64,000 nt of DNA from UBA7957 sp965224675 (GTDB lineage Bacteria; Pseudomonadota; Gammaproteobacteria; Granulosicoccales; Granulosicoccaceae), in contig CBDDAA010000004.1 in the NCBI GenBank assembly GCA_965224675.1, forward strand, positions 1,612,001 through 1,676,000. Direction: 5' to 3'. Numbering within the stretch: the stretch's first letter is position 1; each line of letters starts with the position of its first letter. The position numbers and the translations under genes were made by a program. Of this stretch, positions 17,043-25,033 are shown one piece after another. The notes under the pieces were generated by a model. The model did no database searches. It saw only the letters and a list, made by a program, of their open reading frames with translations, and was not told the origin of the DNA.

Positions 17043-18092
17043 CTATACGGATCTGTTCGCGTCGTAGCCAAAAAACAAGTTATCTTTCTCGTCAAATACA
17101 CTGCAATCAGGGCAAATAATATCCAGATGATACTGGGTGTAGGGGGTTAAACCCAGGCCAAAATGAATACAACCATTATTAGAGCCATAAACCTCGTTCA
17201 TAGCGTTATTTCCACCGAGCAGTTTGAGTTTGGTGTTGACCCCAAATCCCAACTCCCAAATGGTTCGGTACCTGGAATCAACACTAAACAGTTTCTCCAG
17301 CATATCAACCGCATCATGTCCTTTCGAGTCAAAAGGTCTCAAGTTGCTTATTACTCCATTTTCAACCTTCGCAATGATATTTGAGAGTTGCATTTCGCTC
17401 AATTTTGCATAGATGGCATGCTGATCTTCAAGTAAGAAAGAGACTTCGCCTGCGTGTAAAATCGGATATCCGTTCAGCGTAACCTCGCCACAAATATCGA
17501 GTTTTAAATCATTTTTGAACTTCCATATATCGGCGGGTAAAACACTGACTTCTCCCGATGGGGCGAGTTGCTGCTCTCCCCAATCTAACAATCCTGCCTG
17601 AATATTCCACTCATAATCATTATTAAGATGTTTGAATATGGCTTCAGTACCTGTATTACGGTTTCTAAAAACCATATGTTCCATGGTTTTTCCTTTATCA
17701 AAGATATGATCAACCATTCTCTGTTGCTCATCGGGCGAGGTGGCTTCAATCATATTCAGAAAATGAGAAACATCTGACATGGAATTAGGGGTCGAATTAC
17801 AAGCCATAGCGAGTAATTTTCGCTTTGAACCTATTGCCTCTTGAGTGGGGGACCGTATAAAAGTATTCGGTGACACAACAAGTACATGTGCCGCCTCTGG
17901 TATTGTCTCTCTTAATAAATTCTCCAACTGACCTTCCTCGTCAATTGCGAATGTCCGATAAGATGCATAGTCACCATCTTCTTCGATTGTTATTTCATCA
18001 ATAATGCTGCTATTGGTTACAAAACAAAAAGCGACATTATCCGCATTTCCAAATTGGCGATACTTGGCTGGATTTACTGTTATATTATTCAT
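17043..18092 (-). CDS. M29/NicX-like metalloenzyme, paralogue B (intact metal site)
   Basis: A 349-residue protein related to M29 aminopeptidases (aminopeptidase T/AmpS) and NicX-type enzymes. The family motif appears as LAPSGEVSVLP (E181), then WELGFGVN, NEVYGSNNGCIHFGLG (E300, H310) and YHLDIICPDCSVF (H322, D324). From memory of aminopeptidase T, the metal ligands are two glutamates, His, and an HxD pair, all present here, although the H310-H322 spacing is shorter than usual. It aligns residue for residue with paralogue A, which has lost the HxD. AAGGG precedes ATG 18092. Whether it acts as a peptidase, hydrolase or oxygenase cannot be told. Confidence 0.6.
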   Translation of the reverse strand: MNNITVNPAKYRQFGNADNVAFCFVTNSSIIDEITIEEDGDYASYRTFAIDEEGQLENLLRETIPEAAHVLVVSPNTFIRSPTQEAIGSKRKLLAMACNSTPNSMSDVSHFLNMIEATSPDEQQRMVDHIFDKGKTMEHMVFRNRNTGTEAIFKHLNNDYEWNIQAGLLDWGEQQLAPSGEVSVLPADIWKFKNDLKLDICGEVTLNGYPILHAGEVSFLLEDQHAIYAKLSEMQLSNIIAKVENGVISNLRPFDSKGHDAVDMLEKLFSVDSRYRTIWELGFGVNTKLKLLGGNNAMNEVYGSNNGCIHFGLGLTPYTQYHLDIICPDCSVFDEKDNLFFGYDANRSV

Positions 18093-18103
18093 ACGATATC
18101 CCT

Positions 18104-18853
18104 TTATGCTTTAACCATAAATGACTGCCTTACTATATTATCCGCCTTTTCATTGTTGATTCTTGCAATGCAAAGGATTCTGTCATTTGTGGTTATATTA
18201 TTTAGAAAATATTCCCATATTTTGGTGCCGATCTTTCTTGCTGGAATAGTTGGATAAAAGTCAGGTGGTGTGCTGATGTCTTTAATTACGCCAGTGCTCC
18301 CACTAAATTCATTTTGAGGACATATCTGCTGAGAAATCTTTTTAGAAAGTTCAATCATATTTTCGCTATTTGATCCGTGTATATTTGGGTAAACCTCAAT
18401 TCCCTCAATTTCAGAGAATTTGTGCATCGGAGCGAAGGCAGCTGGATTGCATGTTTTCAAGACAACCGTTTTAGGGTACTCAGCGGATTGATACCTGAGC
18501 TGTGAGAATTGTGTCATCCAGATCACCCGCAACATGGAAGAACGCTGCCATTGTGGAGCGACGAACTGTGCAGTAGCATGTAAATACTCCTCACATTTAT
18601 TAAATTTACGCCATTTAGATGATAATACACCGATAATATCACTTGTCTTTTTGTCCACGCAAAATATCAAATGATCAAATTGAGAAAACCAATTCGGTGT
18701 ATTCTCAAAATACTCCTTAATCAATAAATCTGGAAATTTCTGTATTAAACTATTTTTCAACTTTTCCTTAAACGCAATCGACAAGGTGCTCTCAGAATCT
18801 TTGCTTAGTACATCATAGCTACTGCTCGGGAATTCGCTGTTCATGCCAAACAT
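18104..18853 (-). CDS. GNAT-fold acyltransferase-like protein
   Basis: About 250 residues. The middle shows the N-acyltransferase pattern: a strand DHLIFCVDKKTSDIIGVLSS, then FVAPQWQRSSMLRVIWMTQF, like GNAT motif A with a degenerate Q/R-x-x-G-x-G/A loop, and NPAAFAPMHKFSEI, like motif B. The C-terminal 90 residues are unassigned. It overlaps the diiron oxidase gene by 13 bp (ATG 18853) or 4 bp (ATG 18844) and is 11 bp from M29-like gene B, so it is translationally coupled. It may acylate a cluster intermediate or the free product. A divergent autoinducer-synthase-like role was considered but lacks specific support. Confidence 0.5.
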   Translation of the reverse strand: MFGMNSEFPSSSYDVLSKDSESTLSIAFKEKLKNSLIQKFPDLLIKEYFENTPNWFSQFDHLIFCVDKKTSDIIGVLSSKWRKFNKCEEYLHATAQFVAPQWQRSSMLRVIWMTQFSQLRYQSAEYPKTVVLKTCNPAAFAPMHKFSEIEGIEVYPNIHGSNSENMIELSKKISQQICPQNEFSGSTGVIKDISTPPDFYPTIPARKIGTKIWEYFLNNITTNDRILCIARINNEKADNIVRQSFMVKA

Positions 18854-19605
18854 TCTGCGAGTTCATTGCCACTAAATTCCTTGTTTTTAATGGTAAGGTT
18901 ATACAGTTCATAGAAAAAGGCGACCCACAATTTGCCAATATTAGTCATATGGTAGAGCATTCGCTCTTCATCTTCAGTAGATTTTATCAGTGATGCCAGT
19001 ACCTTCCATACAAAGTCATCATGATCTTCGTCTATGTCAAGCTTGACATGTCCACGCGCACCTCGAAGTAGATTGCCACCCATGGATTTCTCCAGATTAT
19101 CCAACCACGATGGTTGTGTTAATGCGGTGAGATACTCAACAAAATATACGCTGGTAATCAGTATTAGAGGACTGTTTTCATACTCTAATCCCCACTGATA
19201 GTAACCTGTCAGGAGATTCGTTGAGAATAGCGGATAAGTTCCGTAAATTTCTTCGGCAGAGACCCCGATTTTTTTGAGATCTTTCACAAAGAACATAGTG
19301 TCGTGTAACATCTCATCATCTGCATATTTAGACCATGCTTGAGCTCTGATGGGGTCATGTTTGGTAAAGTACTGAATGGCTAAAGCATCGCATGTTCTTT
19401 TCATTCTTAGCCTTAAAATAATTTCTATCGTATGCCTTTTGTAATAATCCTGATTTATATTTTTACTGTCTTTCAGGTGTGTGGCGTAAGGTACGGTCTT
19501 GTAAAAATCTTCCACCATCTGTCGCATGAGCGTATCGGTACGTTTTCTGAGGTCGGGGCGTGCATCAACTTTTTTGTGTTTAGTGGGATTCATTACTATT
19601 GGCAT
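18841..19605 (-). CDS. Heme-oxygenase-like diiron oxidase (HDO superfamily)
   Basis: A 254-residue all-helical protein. Candidate metal ligands occur in order: E98 and H101 in YADDEMLHDTMFF, E157 in VYFVEYLTALTQP, and H186, D190/D192 and H195 in GARGHVKLDIDEDHDDFVWK. This ligand order is that of heme-oxygenase-like diiron oxidases and oxygenases such as SznF, BesC and UndA, which oxidise or cleave amino acids and fatty acids. ATG 19605 has AGGGA 8 nt upstream and is preferred over ATG 19620. Its stop overlaps the GNAT-like gene. In a cluster with aspartate-activating enzymes, an amino-acid substrate is the best guess; the reaction is unknown. Confidence 0.7.
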   Translation of the reverse strand: MPIVMNPTKHKKVDARPDLRKRTDTLMRQMVEDFYKTVPYATHLKDSKNINQDYYKRHTIEIILRLRMKRTCDALAIQYFTKHDPIRAQAWSKYADDEMLHDTMFFVKDLKKIGVSAEEIYGTYPLFSTNLLTGYYQWGLEYENSPLILITSVYFVEYLTALTQPSWLDNLEKSMGGNLLRGARGHVKLDIDEDHDDFVWKVLASLIKSTEDEERMLYHMTNIGKLWVAFFYELYNLTIKNKEFSGNELAECLA

Positions 19606-19666
19606 GGTATATTCCCTCATTGATTGTTTGAATTAAGTAATTGCCTTATTGTGTTATGCGGGTCCA

Positions 19667-20758
19667 TCATGATGGATAACAGGGGCACTGCCCACTCTTT
19701 GATTTATTCATCATCGCTTGATCATTTTTACTTCTGACTAAATACTTATCGTCCGATCCAATTACACTGGTATCCAAGCATAAAAAGATGAATGCATATT
19801 GTGTGTAGGGGGTCAGTCCTAATCCCCAATGTGATACCCCTTTATTGCTTCCATGTGTTTCATTCATTCCGATATTTCCATCGCGCAGCACATGGTGTTT
19901 ATTTATTCCAAACCCACATTCCCACAAAATTGCGTATCTTGAATCTATGGCGATAAGCGTTCGAAGCATTTCAACTCCTTGTTTGCCTCTCTCATCAGTC
20001 TCTCGGATATGAACTACCTTTCCATTCTCTACGGTTACAATGATTGGGCTATCATTGAAAATATTCATGCAATTATGAATTCGTGTTCTGTCGTCTTCAA
20101 GATAAAGCGGGGTGCCACAATGCATGATTACTGGACCACCAATGGTGAGTTCTCCGTTTATATCCAGCGTTGATTCAGAATCAAATTCCATGATACTTTT
20201 TGGTGTTACGCTAATCTCACCTGACGGGGCAATCTGTTGTTCGCCCCAACCAATTCTGCCTGCCTGAACATTCCATTCATAGCCATCAGATAAGTGTTTG
20301 AAAGTTGCTTTTGTAGAATATTTATTGTTAACAAACGAAAGCTCGGTGGATTCTCTGCCAATACTGAAAAATGTTTCTACATCACTTTCTTCTTCAACAG
20401 GATCTGTTTTTTCAATGGTTGCAAGTAAGCCTTTAATATCATCCAGTTTTGTTGGCGTTGAGGCGCATGGTATTACAATCATTTTTTTGTTTTTCAAACA
20501 CTCATAATCTGGAGATGTTAGAAATGTATTAGGGCATACGACAAGGATGTGTGAATATTCTGGTATGTCTTCCTCTATGAGGTGATTAATATCTGTCTCC
20601 TTGGAGACAGATAGTTTTTTAATTTCTGGATATCTTCCATTATCCAATATTTCGAACATGTCAATTAGATCATTATCAGTTACAAAAGCAAAACATTTAC
20701 TTGTTTCATCACCGAAATGTTTTATTTTTTCTGGATCTATAATTACGGGACTCATCAT
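19667..20758 (-). CDS. M29/NicX-like paralogue A (metal site damaged)
   Basis: A 363-residue paralogue of the 17.0 kb gene, colinear with it (PEYSHILVVCPNTF, GWGEQQIAPSGEISVTP, NETHGSNKGVSHWGLG). E181, E300 and H310 are kept, but the HxD at 322-324 is replaced by AFI in QYAFIFLCLDTSV. It is therefore probably inactive alone and may be a structural partner of paralogue B, or a protein with a changed site. A 14-residue C-terminal tail ends with GQCPCYPS. It is the first full gene of the unit; AGAGGA precedes ATG 20758/20755. Confidence 0.6.
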   Translation of the reverse strand: MMSPVIIDPEKIKHFGDETSKCFAFVTDNDLIDMFEILDNGRYPEIKKLSVSKETDINHLIEEDIPEYSHILVVCPNTFLTSPDYECLKNKKMIVIPCASTPTKLDDIKGLLATIEKTDPVEEESDVETFFSIGRESTELSFVNNKYSTKATFKHLSDGYEWNVQAGRIGWGEQQIAPSGEISVTPKSIMEFDSESTLDINGELTIGGPVIMHCGTPLYLEDDRTRIHNCMNIFNDSPIIVTVENGKVVHIRETDERGKQGVEMLRTLIAIDSRYAILWECGFGINKHHVLRDGNIGMNETHGSNKGVSHWGLGLTPYTQYAFIFLCLDTSVIGSDDKYLVRSKNDQAMMNKSKSGQCPCYPS

Positions 20759-20791
20759 GTCATTCCTCTGCAGCTATTTGATTCGTAGCCA

Positions 20792-20821
20792 ACAAAAAAG
20801 AGAAAAGCGCTAATGCGCCTT
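20792..20821 (-). terminator. Terminator-like hairpin in the cluster leader (attenuator candidate)
   Basis: On the minus strand AAGGCGC-ATTA-GCGCTT forms a stem of about 7 bp (one G-U) with a 4-base loop, followed by TTTCTCTTTTTTG. It lies between the 16-codon leader ORF and the first M29-like gene, the position of a transcription attenuator. The stem also contains the ATT codon that follows a strong AGAGGAGGAAGG Shine-Dalgarno at 20818-20829. Confidence 0.5.
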
Positions 20822-20838
20822 CCTCCTCTGCTTAACAA

Positions 20839-20889
20839 TTAGCCAAGCAATGTACCGAGATATCGGTTATTTTTAGTTACATTTTGCAT
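20839..20889 (-). CDS. 16-codon leader ORF ahead of the cluster
   Basis: ATG 20889 opens MQNVTKNNRYLGTLLG and a TAA. AGAGGA lies 7 nt before the ATG, and the same AGAGGAAT sequence precedes the downstream M29-like gene. The ribosome-binding site sits in a small CCTC-ATA-GAGG stem. With the hairpin at 20792-20821 it looks like a translated leader controlling read-through; a tiny precursor peptide is a more speculative alternative. No run of one amino acid is present, so the sensed signal is not obvious. Confidence 0.4.
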   Translation of the reverse strand: MQNVTKNNRYLGTLLG

Positions 20890-21258
20890 GATATATTCCT
20901 CTATGAGGTGATATTGAATGACATATAAATACAACCATGACCAACAATATACTGTTAAATTTGTCTTGTAGGGTACGTCGATAACTTAACGGTAAAGTAT
21001 TTATCGATCTGGACATATTTACTCGACGTGGAATCATTGTATCTATATGTAAATACAATTGCATGTCAGAGAAGGAATTTGTTTTTGGATAATATTCAGG
21101 CGGATATGTGATAGATTAAATGATTAATACACTAGACGATATATACTATTAAATAGTATTTTTACTGATCTATAACAAAGAAAAATATATATCGATTAGT
21201 TTTTGCATGAGCACATCCGGTACTGCCTACGCAACAAATCAATGTCTGCCATCGTTTG
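20890..21258. promoter_or_regulatory. Cluster upstream region with short dyads
   Basis: This 369-bp A/T-rich gap separates the accessory cluster from the SLOG gene. It contains several short inverted repeats: TCGATAA/TTATCGA and ACGTCGA/TCGACGT around 20975-21040, ATTGTAT/ATACAAT near 21045-21060, and ATACTATT-A-AATAGTAT at 21143-21159. These are candidate regulator sites for the cluster promoter. No ORF in it looks coding. Confidence 0.4.
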
Positions 21259-23280
21259 CTATCTGGGAAACTGAAACCGCTTTGCGCTGAATAAATGTTG
21301 CAAGGCACCGAGATCATCTGCCATCACTCGCGCTGTTTTTAGTAGCAGTTCGTGAGTCCGTTCCAAAGTGTGCTGATCTACAACATCATGGTGCAAATGC
21401 CTTACCGCCATGGTGTACTCGGATTGTAGTAATTGGAGGTCGGATGCGGTTTGCTTTGATCGTTTCGCAAAATTTTCAAAATCTCCTGTGAACCGGATGC
21501 CTGCCAGTGCGGCACCAAGTGCAGGCAAACCTGCAGCGAGCAGTACAATCCAGTCTTTTACGTTATACAATATTGAAGAGATTTGTATTTTGGTTGCAAA
21601 AATATTGGTGAAAATTTCGTTTAAAATGGGAATGACACTGATGATATACAGCATTAAAAATAGTGCTAAAATAGCAAGAGTAATGTAAAAACAAGCCGTG
21701 CCAGATAGATGCAGGAAGTGATCGAGCTTATTCAGTTCATGCGCATTAGTCTTGTTATACCTGATTTGTTTTTCAATTTCCTTATCAAGTGTGGCTTGCA
21801 GAGTGATTTCCTGTCGGGTTGAATCAAGTTCTCCGTTAGGCATGCCTAATTCTCGTATGGTGGCGCGCACATACCATAAAACCCAACTTGTATGATCCGA
21901 TGCATTGGCTTCTTGCAATCTGTCGTATGCACTATAACTTCCAAGTGGCGCAAGAAACCGTAAGTATCTTAAACTTTCAGCCAGTGTACGGTATTCTATC
22001 CAGCGGTCATACCAGCCGTGTCTATTTCCTCGATGCACAATGCTGATAATCCATGTAATAAGGATTAACTCAACGGCTACAAATATTGCTTTTGCTAAAA
22101 GGTATTGGGGTTGCGGTTTTATTCCTGATAAGAATATGCCTGCCAAGGCTATGAAAACAGCTAATACTGAAAGCATATAACAACGAAAATAAGCACTTCT
22201 ATAGACATTTTCGAAGTGTAATGCGAGTTTATCTGCCCACTCAAAACGAGGTAACAATATTTCCTCAATGCGTTGGATGTGAGATTTAGAAGAATTATTG
22301 TTTTTTATGTTGGCTCTAAGTTGCCGCAGAAAGGGAGTCCATAATTCTTTATAATCTTCTGAGCTTTTTTGTGGAATGACAAATTGGGGGGGGTGCCAGT
22401 TTGCAATCCGTTTGACGATATCATAAAGAATAGGAGAGCGACCCCGGTATTGGGTTTCTTCCAGGAAGCGTTGCAGGCGTTTATGGGCAGAAAGGTTTTT
22501 GCGCTTGTTCCTTGTACTATTCGAATTTTCATTGGCGTCTTCAATTTTTAATGAAGCAATGATGGCATTTTTGATTTCAGTTGAGCTGGGATTGACTACA
22601 GAAATGGATTCTCGCTTGTACCAATCACCTTCGTCTTGGAGCAGCCGCATTTTGTTATCTGCAGCAGGAAGAATCCACATAACAGGGATACTTCCCTTTA
22701 AGGCCGTCTGGACCACGGCACTGGTACCGACCTGGCTTATAGCCGATTTTCCATCCCACACCGCTAACAGAACATCAATTTGTCGAAGCATAAAGACTGC
22801 GCTTGCGGCGTAGTTTAAATCGGGATTGTTTGCATCGATTTCTGGAATGGCAAGAATATTTGGAGCAACTTTTTCAAGCGCTTTGCGATAATTCGCCCGT
22901 CTGTCAGTTTTATCGCCTGTATAGGGCGATTTAAAATCCTCTTCATAGCGTTTTTCTGGAAAAGGCAGAATGGCTTCAAGTTGCCAGTTTGCCTGGCAAT
23001 GACTTTTTGTCTGAGTGTTAATGATCAGTTGGTCAGCCCCTTCTGCCAGGGCGGTTAACAGACGAATAGTGCATGAAGGGTTATCGGGGTTTTCACTGGT
23101 TTGATAAAGTGAACGATGCATTTGATAGTGTTGTAGACAGGTTTTATCGATAAGTTGGCATATTTGGCTAAGTTGCTCGATAATTTTATTGTCGTTTTCA
23201 GCGTTCAATCGATTATAACGATGCCCTGTAATACCCAGTACGAGGGTGAGATGTGGTTTTGGGGGAGAGAAAATTTGCAT
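21259..23280 (-). CDS. SLOG-domain protein with C-terminal SLATT-like 2TM modules
   Basis: A 673-residue protein. The N-terminal 240 residues form a SLOG (Rossmann-like, nucleotide-sensing) domain: LVLGITGHRYNRL, LLTALAEGADQLI, LEAILPFPEKRYEEDF and DVLLAVWDGKSA. From about residue 370 there is a two-helix membrane segment followed by WYDRWIEYRTLAESLRYLRF, the SLATT signature, then a second pair of transmembrane helices ending in ALAGIRFTGDFENFAKRS. Published comparative genomics proposes that SLOG/SLATT proteins sense a nucleotide and act on the membrane in conflict systems. It is divergent from the TIR gene, 202 bp away, where I see no clear operator. Confidence 0.75.
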   Translation of the reverse strand: MQIFSPPKPHLTLVLGITGHRYNRLNAENDNKIIEQLSQICQLIDKTCLQHYQMHRSLYQTSENPDNPSCTIRLLTALAEGADQLIINTQTKSHCQANWQLEAILPFPEKRYEEDFKSPYTGDKTDRRANYRKALEKVAPNILAIPEIDANNPDLNYAASAVFMLRQIDVLLAVWDGKSAISQVGTSAVVQTALKGSIPVMWILPAADNKMRLLQDEGDWYKRESISVVNPSSTEIKNAIIASLKIEDANENSNSTRNKRKNLSAHKRLQRFLEETQYRGRSPILYDIVKRIANWHPPQFVIPQKSSEDYKELWTPFLRQLRANIKNNNSSKSHIQRIEEILLPRFEWADKLALHFENVYRSAYFRCYMLSVLAVFIALAGIFLSGIKPQPQYLLAKAIFVAVELILITWIISIVHRGNRHGWYDRWIEYRTLAESLRYLRFLAPLGSYSAYDRLQEANASDHTSWVLWYVRATIRELGMPNGELDSTRQEITLQATLDKEIEKQIRYNKTNAHELNKLDHFLHLSGTACFYITLAILALFLMLYIISVIPILNEIFTNIFATKIQISSILYNVKDWIVLLAAGLPALGAALAGIRFTGDFENFAKRSKQTASDLQLLQSEYTMAVRHLHHDVVDQHTLERTHELLLKTARVMADDLGALQHLFSAKRFQFPR

Positions 23281-23482
23281 TGTGTATCGCTGAGTAATGT
23301 ACAGGTGCGAATAATATCATTAATAGAAAGTACAGTTTACATCGCACCGTACAGCAGAATTGGTTTTCAGCTAAATAATGTTTATGGATCTGATGTATTC
23401 CACTGGGTACAATCAGACTTATCACCTTGGTAAGAATCCATCAGTGAAAGATTCTAGGCAACAAGAATAAACAGGGGTTCGC

Positions 23483-24937
23483 ATGGCAGATATATTCCTA
23501 AGCTATAAAAGTGAAGACCGGGATCGAGTCAGACCAATAGTGGAATGTCTTGAGCAGACTGGCTGGGAAGTATTCTGGGATGTTGAAATATCTGCGGGCG
23601 AGAATTGGGATAAAAAGATCGAGACTGAGCTTTATCAGGCATCCGTGATACTTGTGGTTTGGAGTAAAGCGTCGGTTAGTAGCGATTGGGTCAAGGATGA
23701 AGCAGATTATGGAAAGGAAAAGCTCAACTTGATACCCGTTCAGATTGATCATGTCAAACCACCGCTCGGTTTTAGGCGTTTCCAAGTTGCTGATCTGACC
23801 GGCTGGCGTGAGAAGACAAATGACCATAAATGGATACAAGTTACTAAAAGGATTAAACATCTGTTATCTGAAATACACAAATCGGGTGAAATAAAAGAGG
23901 CAGTGATTGTTCCAACGGATAACAGCAATCAACGAGCGGATGAAAAAGCTAAAACCCCGGTCTCTGGAATACAAAACTTGATATCGGGTAAATCTACATC
24001 CAAGCTGAAATATTTTTTGGGTTTTTCCATTGTGTTGATTGCACTTGGATTTTCCTGGTTCTATGTGCCTAAGCCAAAACCAGATCCGCCATTCAATGCA
24101 ACCTCAAACAGTGATGAAGGATCTGACAGCAATTCAAAGCCTTTGGAATCAAGTGCATCCGATCCATTATCGCCAACAGCACCGGGTTCTACATTCCCGT
24201 TACCTAGTCTGAAGAATATTTCAGGGGCTTGTTTCACTATGGGTTCGCCGGGTAAAGAAAGCAATCGCTTCAATGACGAAGGACCACAGCACGAAGTTTG
24301 CCTTAAAGATTTTAAGCTTTCACAGCATGAAGTTACTTTTCAACAGTACGATGCCTTTGTCCATGACACTGATGGGGATCTGCCAAAGGACGGGGAATGG
24401 GGTCGTGATCAACAACCCGTGATCGAAGTGAGCTGGGATGATGCGATTGCCTATACCACCTGGTTATCTGCTGAGATAAAGCTCACTTGCAACTTACCGA
24501 GTGAGGCGCAATGGGAATTTGCTGCGCGTGCGGGTACAACTACCCGATATGCCTTGCCTGCACCTGGAGGCAGCAATACGATGAAAAACGCAGGATTGGC
24601 TAATTGTGATGATTGTGGCAGTCGCTGGGACGATACGCAAACCGCGCCCGTCGGAAGTTTTGCCGCGAATAAATGGGGCTTGTTTGATATGCACGGTAAT
24701 GTCTGGGAGTGGACTGAAGATTGTATGCATGAGAACTATACTAATGCACCTAATGACGGAACTGCATGGTTGGAAGCTGATGCTGGCCGGTGCAAATCTC
24801 GTGTTTTACGTGGGGGATCCTGGAATTTCAACTCAGATAGCGCACGCTCCGCTAACCGTATCGGAGGTAGGCATGATGCGCGTAACAGGCGAATTGGTTT
24901 TCGTGTGATGTGTATTGACAGAAACATTCAGTCTTGA
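23483..24937 (+). CDS. TIR - transmembrane - FGE/CLec-fold protein
   Basis: A 484-residue protein. Residues 1-135 are a TIR domain: MADIFLSYKSEDRDRV, WEVFWDVEISAGENW, and SSDWVKDEADYGKEK, where the glutamate occupies the NADase position. A transmembrane helix lies at about 178-197 (FLGFSIVLIALGFSWFYV). A low-complexity linker then leads to a formylglycine-generating-enzyme-like domain (GACFTMGSP, LPSEAQWEFAARAG, LFDMHGNVWEWTED, RVLRGGSWNF, GFRVMCID). The paired cysteines of true FGE are not evident, so the domain is probably a binding module. AGGGG precedes ATG 23483. It pairs divergently with the SLOG-SLATT gene. Confidence 0.85.
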   Translation: MADIFLSYKSEDRDRVRPIVECLEQTGWEVFWDVEISAGENWDKKIETELYQASVILVVWSKASVSSDWVKDEADYGKEKLNLIPVQIDHVKPPLGFRRFQVADLTGWREKTNDHKWIQVTKRIKHLLSEIHKSGEIKEAVIVPTDNSNQRADEKAKTPVSGIQNLISGKSTSKLKYFLGFSIVLIALGFSWFYVPKPKPDPPFNATSNSDEGSDSNSKPLESSASDPLSPTAPGSTFPLPSLKNISGACFTMGSPGKESNRFNDEGPQHEVCLKDFKLSQHEVTFQQYDAFVHDTDGDLPKDGEWGRDQQPVIEVSWDDAIAYTTWLSAEIKLTCNLPSEAQWEFAARAGTTTRYALPAPGGSNTMKNAGLANCDDCGSRWDDTQTAPVGSFAANKWGLFDMHGNVWEWTEDCMHENYTNAPNDGTAWLEADAGRCKSRVLRGGSWNFNSDSARSANRIGGRHDARNRRIGFRVMCIDRNIQS

Positions 24938-25033
24938 AAATCGCCTTTTTAGCTGAGCTTGAGCAATTTCGACGGTATAAAGCTGACTGCGAAGTTGATT
25001 TCAGGCACTGTCAATAAAAAATAACTAACGCAA

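Noticed and set aside
18104..18853. Acyl-homoserine-lactone synthase
   Set aside because: GNAT-like strands are visible, but the conserved residues of autoinducer synthases are not, and no LuxR gene is nearby.
18841..20889. PQQ-like peptide pathway (short peptide plus heme-oxygenase-fold enzyme)
   Set aside because: The leader peptide lacks the Glu-x3-Tyr pattern of PqqA, no radical SAM gene is present, and the enzyme carries metal ligands unlike PqqC.
20873..21064. 63-codon minus-strand ORF upstream of the cluster
   Set aside because: No ribosome-binding site and no protein-like pattern; the shorter 20839-20889 frame has the better start signal.
24640..24937. Active diversity-generating retroelement
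   Set aside because: No reverse transcriptase, accessory gene or template repeat is found in the window.
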